Assembly: GCA_934402315.1 (NCBI GenBank)
Contig: CAKRTS010000034.1
Span: forward strand, 1 to 8,446
Direction of reading: 5' to 3'
Length of the DNA: 8,446 bases
From: an uncultured Acetatifactor sp.
Lineage (GTDB): Bacteria; Bacillota; Clostridia; Lachnospirales; Lachnospiraceae
The notes below the pieces were generated by a model. The model searched no databases, was not told the DNA's origin, and worked only from the letters and a program-made list of their open reading frames with translations. The position numbers and the translations under genes were made by a program. This document shows, one piece after another, positions 5,369-8,446 of this stretch (position 1 is its first letter; each line of letters starts with the position of its first letter).

Positions 5369-6952
5369 TTATTCTTCCTCCTCTTCTTCCTCAACATCAA
5401 TTTCCATCTGTACTAACTTGGACAGATCGACATAGCTCTGCTCAAATTCCTGCTGACCGCGCACCGTCTGTATCGTCACTTCGATCTCCTTGCCCGAAAA
5501 ATCGGACAATAATGCCTCAAGCTGCTGCTTATTCTGCGGGTGCTGGGTAAAATAGTCCGACGCAACGCCGTCCTCCAGCACAACCATCAGCTTATTGTCT
5601 CCGCCCAGGCTCAGCTTCGCCGATTTTATATAAGCCTTCATCGGGTTTTCGGCACTCCCCACGATACTCGGCCACCTTTCGACGATCGCCTTCACGTCCT
5701 CCGGAATTGCCTTCGGCGGCTCCGGCTTAGGCTTATTTCCCACGCTGACAGCTCCCGCGGCATTCATGCCCTCACCGGACGCTGCCGTATAAACCACACC
5801 GTTTTCCAGCTTCTCCTCCACCTGTCTCAGCCTGTCCAGCACTGCCTCATCATTCGTCTCCATCTCCGGACGGCAAAGCTTAATCAGCGCAATTTCCACC
5901 AGGATACGCTTCTGTGCCGCATAGCGTATCTGTCCGGTCAGTTCCGAAAAAATACGGATATAACGCACAATCTGCTCCATATCCGCCAAGGTTGCTTCTT
6001 CCTTCAGGCGTTTCAGATTATCCGTGGACATATCTATGACATCCTCCAGATTGTCCGATGCCTGAACCAGCATCAGGTTCCGCAGATACCATGTAAAATC
6101 TGTGACAAACTGTGTCAGCTCGCGCCCCTGCATCACAATTTCTTCCAGAAGCTGCACACAGCCGAGCACATTTCTCTCAAGGATACAGCGAAGCAGACGG
6201 CTGAACACCTCCGTATCCACGGCGCCCAGCACATCGAGAACCTTATCGTAGGTCAGCTCTTTTCCCAGATGAAAGGCGATGCACTGGTCGAGAAGACTCA
6301 GCGCGTCCCGCATGGAGCCGTCCGCCGCCTTGGCAATATACCGCAGCGCTCTCTCCTCGACCTGTACATTTTCCGCCTGTATCAGTTCCTGCATTCTCGC
6401 CGTGATTGTATCAATGCTGATACGTTTAAAATCATAGCGCTGGCAGCGCGACAAAATGGTAATGGGGAGCTTATGCACCTCCGTTGTCGCAAGAATAAAA
6501 ATCACATAAGAAGGCGGCTCCTCCAGCGTCTTTAACAGCGCGTTGAACGCTCCTATGGAAAGCATATGCACCTCGTCAATGATGTAAACCTTATACTTTC
6601 CCTCCGCCGGAGAGTAGGAAACCTCCTCCACAATTTCACGGATATTATCGACGCCGTTGTTGGATGCCGCGTCGATCTCTATGACATTCATGCTCGCGCC
6701 CGCCGCGATTGCCTTGCATATCCTGCACTCTCCGCACGGACCGTCCTCCGTCGGATTCTCGCAGTTTACCGTCCTTGCAAATATCTTTGCGATCGTTGTC
6801 TTACCCGTTCCGCGCGTTCCGGTGAACAGATAGGCGTGACCGATACGGTTCGCCTTTAACTGATTTTTCAGTGTGGTGACAATATGATCCTGTCCCTTGA
6901 CATCCGCAAAGGTATTCGGACGGAATTTCCTGTATAGTGCTGTATATGACAT
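5369..6952 (-). CDS. dnaX: DNA polymerase III subunit gamma/tau
   Basis: A 527-residue clamp-loader ATPase that opens and loads the beta sliding clamp during replication. The AAA+ core is complete: Walker A GTRGTGKT (45-52), zinc site C64, C73, C76 and C79, Walker B IIDEVH (124-129), SRC arginine-finger motif (168-170) and sensor 2 GSMRDA (212-217). A collar domain follows to about residue 370, then a short variable C-terminal part (KPKPEPPK near 415-422). The protein ends in VEEEEEEE. I see no A AAA AAG-type slippery run near the domain junction, so only one product is expected. The start at 6952 (MSYTALYRKFRP) matches the family and has GGAG 9 nt upstream, inside the last codons of pfkA; a further in-frame start at 7009 would lie inside pfkA. 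It is 4 nt after the pfkA stop and 1 nt before ybaB. Confidence 0.96.
   Translation of the reverse strand: MSYTALYRKFRPNTFADVKGQDHIVTTLKNQLKANRIGHAYLFTGTRGTGKTTIAKIFARTVNCENPTEDGPCGECRICKAIAAGASMNVIEIDAASNNGVDNIREIVEEVSYSPAEGKYKVYIIDEVHMLSIGAFNALLKTLEEPPSYVIFILATTEVHKLPITILSRCQRYDFKRISIDTITARMQELIQAENVQVEERALRYIAKAADGSMRDALSLLDQCIAFHLGKELTYDKVLDVLGAVDTEVFSRLLRCILERNVLGCVQLLEEIVMQGRELTQFVTDFTWYLRNLMLVQASDNLEDVIDMSTDNLKRLKEEATLADMEQIVRYIRIFSELTGQIRYAAQKRILVEIALIKLCRPEMETNDEAVLDRLRQVEEKLENGVVYTAASGEGMNAAGAVSVGNKPKPEPPKAIPEDVKAIVERWPSIVGSAENPMKAYIKSAKLSLGGDNKLMVVLEDGVASDYFTQHPQNKQQLEALLSDFSGKEIEVTIQTVRGQQEFEQSYVDLSKLVQMEIDVEEEEEEE
5377..5382 (-). promoter_or_regulatory. ybaB ribosome site inside dnaX poly-Glu codons
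   Basis: AGGAGG lies within the run of GAG/GAA codons that gives DnaX its seven-glutamate end, 9 nt before the ybaB ATG. The site sets the ybaB start and means ribosomes finishing dnaX pass directly over it. Confidence 0.8.
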
Positions 6953-6956
6953 GCCC

Positions 6957-8030
6957 TTAGTCTCCAAAACAGATGCCCAGCATCTTCGCTTCCTGGACAA
7001 TCGTCGCATCCGGCTCTACCATCTTGAGCTTTCCTGCGACATCCTCCAAAGGCACCCTGACAATCTCTCTGTTTTTATATCCGACCATGAATCCGTACTG
7101 TCCATCCAGAATCAGCTTTCCTGCCTCCGCGCCAAGCCTGCTGGCAAACACACGGTCGTACGGGCAGGGGCTTCCGCCTCTCTGCATATGTCCCGGAACT
7201 GTCACACGAACCTCACGTCCCGTCTTCTCCTGAATAGACGCAGCTATCTCATAAGAAACTGACGGGAACGGATATTTCTCCATCTTTTTCTTATAATCCT
7301 TCTTGGAAAGCAGCGCGTCCTCCTTGGAAATCGCTCCCTCTGCAACAGCAATGATTGTAAAGCGGCAGCCCTTGCTGTCGCGCTCCTCGATTTTCTCTAT
7401 CACCTTATCGATGTCATAAGGTATCTCGGGTATGAGGATAATGTCCGCGCCACCAGCCATACCGGCATTGAGCGTCAGCCAGCCCACCTTGTGTCCCATA
7501 ACCTCTACGATAAAGACCCTGCCATGGGAAGCAGCCGTCGTGTGAATACAGTCGATGGCATCCGTTGCAATATCCACAGCGCTCTGAAAGCCGAAGGTCA
7601 TGTCTGTTCCCCAGAGATCATTGTCGATCGTCTTCGGCAGCGTCACGACATTCAGTCCCTCCTCACGGAGAAGATTTGCGGTTTTATGCGTACCATTGCC
7701 GCCCAGAATAACAAGGCAGTCGAGCTGGAGCTTATAGTAATTCTGCTTCATTGCCTCAACCTTGTCCAGACCGTTTTCATCGGGATCCTGAATCGTCTTA
7801 AAGGGAGTCCGGGAAGTTCCCAGTATGGTTCCGCCCTTTGTCAGGATACCCGAAAAATCCTTCGCTGTCAGCATACAGAACTTGCCGTAAATCAATCCCT
7901 TATAGCCATCCAGAAAGCCATAGATTTCCACCTGTTCCTTGCTCGCATCCAGCGTTTTCACAACGCCTCTCATGGCTGCATTCAATGCCTGACAGTCTCC
8001 GCCGCTGGTCAACATACCGATTCTCTTCAT
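6957..8030 (-). CDS. pfkA: 6-phosphofructokinase
   Basis: A 357-residue cytosolic glycolytic enzyme that phosphorylates fructose 6-phosphate to fructose 1,6-bisphosphate. Family signatures are TSGGDCQALNAAMRG (8-22), GTILGTSR (67-74), the catalytic PKTIDND (132-138, base D136), MGHKVGW (178-184), the glutamate of AEGAI (E231) and GHMQRGGSP (280-288). The phosphodonor loop reads GGNGT (110-114). Its glycine (E. coli G104 position) points to ATP, whereas K133 (E. coli position 124) is typical of PPi-type and mixed-group enzymes. The usual Asp before that glycine is Asn. I therefore call the G104/K124 mixed group, probably ATP-dependent; PPi use cannot be ruled out. GGGAGG lies 8 nt before the ATG. 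It is first in the minus-strand run, with its own promoter at 8064-8091, and runs 4 nt ahead of dnaX. Confidence 0.95.
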   Translation of the reverse strand: MKRIGMLTSGGDCQALNAAMRGVVKTLDASKEQVEIYGFLDGYKGLIYGKFCMLTAKDFSGILTKGGTILGTSRTPFKTIQDPDENGLDKVEAMKQNYYKLQLDCLVILGGNGTHKTANLLREEGLNVVTLPKTIDNDLWGTDMTFGFQSAVDIATDAIDCIHTTAASHGRVFIVEVMGHKVGWLTLNAGMAGGADIILIPEIPYDIDKVIEKIEERDSKGCRFTIIAVAEGAISKEDALLSKKDYKKKMEKYPFPSVSYEIAASIQEKTGREVRVTVPGHMQRGGSPCPYDRVFASRLGAEAGKLILDGQYGFMVGYKNREIVRVPLEDVAGKLKMVEPDATIVQEAKMLGICFGD

Positions 8031-8063
8031 GCGCTCGTCCTCCCGCTATTCTCTGTTGTATCT

Positions 8064-8091
8064 AGTATAACCACTTTCTGTCCCTTTTAAA
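8064..8091 (-). promoter_or_regulatory. pfkA operon promoter
   Basis: On the minus strand, TATACT (8069-8064) is a good -10. A TTTAAA 16 nt upstream (8091-8086) is a weak -35. The transcript would begin near 8057, giving a leader of about 27 nt that includes the GGGAGG site at 8044-8039. This is the only clear promoter ahead of pfkA and probably drives the genes down to at least galM. Confidence 0.55.
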
Positions 8092-8100
8092 GTTTAACCT

Positions 8101-8151
8101 TTTCAGGCCGAATTTGCAACCGAAAGAGAGAGGATTTCAGAAAAATTTGCA
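8101..8151. repeat. Imperfect direct repeat between divergent promoters
   Basis: TTTCAG followed after 3-4 nt by AATTTGCA occurs at 8101-8118 and again at 8135-8151, in the 182-bp space between pfkA and the tRNA gene. It lies upstream of both promoters. It could be a protein-binding site or chance in AT-rich DNA. Confidence 0.3.
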
Positions 8152-8159
8152 CCTAAGTC

Positions 8160-8188
8160 TTGCAAAAATTTTGAGAATACTATAGAAT
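8160..8188 (+). promoter_or_regulatory. Promoter of tRNA-Ser
   Basis: TTGCAA (8160-8165), a 17-nt spacer and TAGAAT (8183-8188) lie 24 nt before the mature tRNA start, as expected for a stable-RNA promoter. It points away from pfkA, so the two units are divergent. Confidence 0.6.
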
Positions 8189-8212
8189 AGAAAAGCGGTT
8201 TCAAAAACGCAC

Positions 8213-8301
8213 GGAGATGTACCCAAGTGGTTGAAGGGTCCGGATTCGAAATCCGGTAGGTCGGGTCTCCCGGCGCATGGGTTCAAATCCCATCATCTCC
8301 G
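8213..8301 (+). tRNA. tRNA-Ser (anticodon CGA)
   Basis: A complete class II tRNA that reads UCG codons. The acceptor stem is GGAGATG/CATCTCC (8213-8219 with 8294-8300) with G8301 as discriminator, typical for serine. The D stem is CCC/GGG (8222-8224, 8236-8238). The anticodon stem is CCGGA/TCCGG around loop TTCGAAA, anticodon CGA at 8247-8249. A long variable arm (8257-8276) holds a CGGG/CCCG hairpin, and the T arm is ATGGG-TTCAAAT-CCCAT (8277-8293). CCA is not encoded and must be added after transcription. A short T-rich run follows (TATTTTTCTTT), which may help termination, but no separate hairpin is seen. Confidence 0.97.
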
Positions 8302-8383
8302 CTCTATTTTTCTTTAAAGCATTCTGTCCATTTTCCACTTAAGAGTTCCGTCTATAATGGTCTCATAATTTAAGACACTTTTT

Positions 8384-8412
8384 CGGACAGTTTTTAATGA
8401 ATCTGATATACT
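8384..8412 (+). promoter_or_regulatory. Promoter of the gene starting at the right edge
   Basis: CGGACA (8384-8389, four of six bases of TTGACA), a 17-nt spacer and TATACT (8407-8412) predict a transcript starting near 8419, about 25 nt before the ATG. A second possible -10, TATAAT at 8353-8358, has only a weak -35 (TTTTCC at 8331). An imperfect 18-bp dyad, CTGAT...ATCAG at 8403-8420, covers the -10 and looks like a possible operator. Confidence 0.5.
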
Positions 8413-8428
8413 TAAATCAGTACGAAAG

Positions 8429-8434
8429 AAAGGA
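8429..8434 (+). promoter_or_regulatory. Ribosome binding site for rightward gene
   Basis: AAAGGA lies 9 nt before the ATG at 8444, a normal spacing. Together with the promoter at 8384-8412 it supports a real gene start at the window edge. Confidence 0.6.
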
Positions 8435-8443
8435 TTCACAAAC

Positions 8444-8446
8444 ATG
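8444..8446 (+). CDS. Start codon of an unseen rightward gene (partial)
   Basis: Only the ATG is inside the window. Promoter, ribosome site and spacing all support it as a translation start, but the product cannot be named. It would be transcribed in the same direction as the tRNA and away from pfkA. Confidence 0.45.

Noticed and set aside
5948..5953. Run of T on the dnaX coding strand as a possible frameshift site
   Set aside because: It sits within the collar domain near residue 335, not at the usual gamma/tau junction, its phase is not a classic slippery heptamer, and no supporting hairpin was seen.
6953..7009. Upstream in-frame start for dnaX at 7009
   Set aside because: The extra 19 residues (arginine-rich) lie inside pfkA and do not match the family, whereas MSYTALYRKFRP at 6952 is the conserved start with its own ribosome site.
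8302..8446. Possible signal recognition particle RNA next to tRNA-Ser
   Set aside because: I looked because ffs often lies near dnaX in Firmicutes, but the SRP helix 8 core motifs are absent on both strands.

Overview
The window reads as a chromosomal core region of a low-to-mid GC Firmicute, most likely a gut-type Lachnospiraceae/Clostridia member. The reasons are strong AGGAGG-type ribosome sites, the tightly packed dnaX-ybaB-recR order, a DUF5711-like protein, a LysM protein with a Pro-Thr linker, and a GGNGT/PKTIDND-type phosphofructokinase. No transposase, phage gene, CRISPR array or broken gene is visible.

Layout. Positions 273-8030 hold eight genes, all on the minus strand. In transcription order they are pfkA (8030-6957), dnaX (6952-5369), ybaB/ebfC (5367-5023), recR (5023-4427), aldose 1-epimerase galM (4410-3358), a membrane-anchored LysM protein (3260-2067), a DUF5711-like membrane protein (2010-814) and a CvpA-family membrane protein (788-273). 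Gaps are very short from pfkA to galM (4, 1, overlapping by 1, and 16 nt). They widen to 97 nt before the LysM gene, where a 12-bp inverted repeat buries that gene's ribosome site, then to 56 and 25 nt. The first block joins glycolysis (pfkA), the replicative clamp loader (dnaX), a nucleoid protein (ybaB), recombinational repair (recR) and sugar mutarotation (galM). The second block is envelope-related: two proteins with a cytosolic N-terminus, one membrane helix and an outside domain, followed by a four-helix CvpA protein.

Right end. Upstream of pfkA lie a pfkA promoter (minus), a tRNA-Ser(CGA) gene with its own promoter (plus), and the promoter, ribosome site and ATG of a plus-strand gene that begins exactly at the window edge.

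Left end. Positions 1-272 have no long open frame on the minus strand. They hold a strong minus-strand promoter (TTGACA-17-TATTGT behind an A/T-rich tract) followed by about 170 nt that can fold into a 43-nt stem-loop, a GAAA-capped hairpin and a final hairpin at the window edge. I read this as an unassigned structured RNA: either a small RNA or the leader of a gene lying to the left. It is the most interesting unexplained element here.
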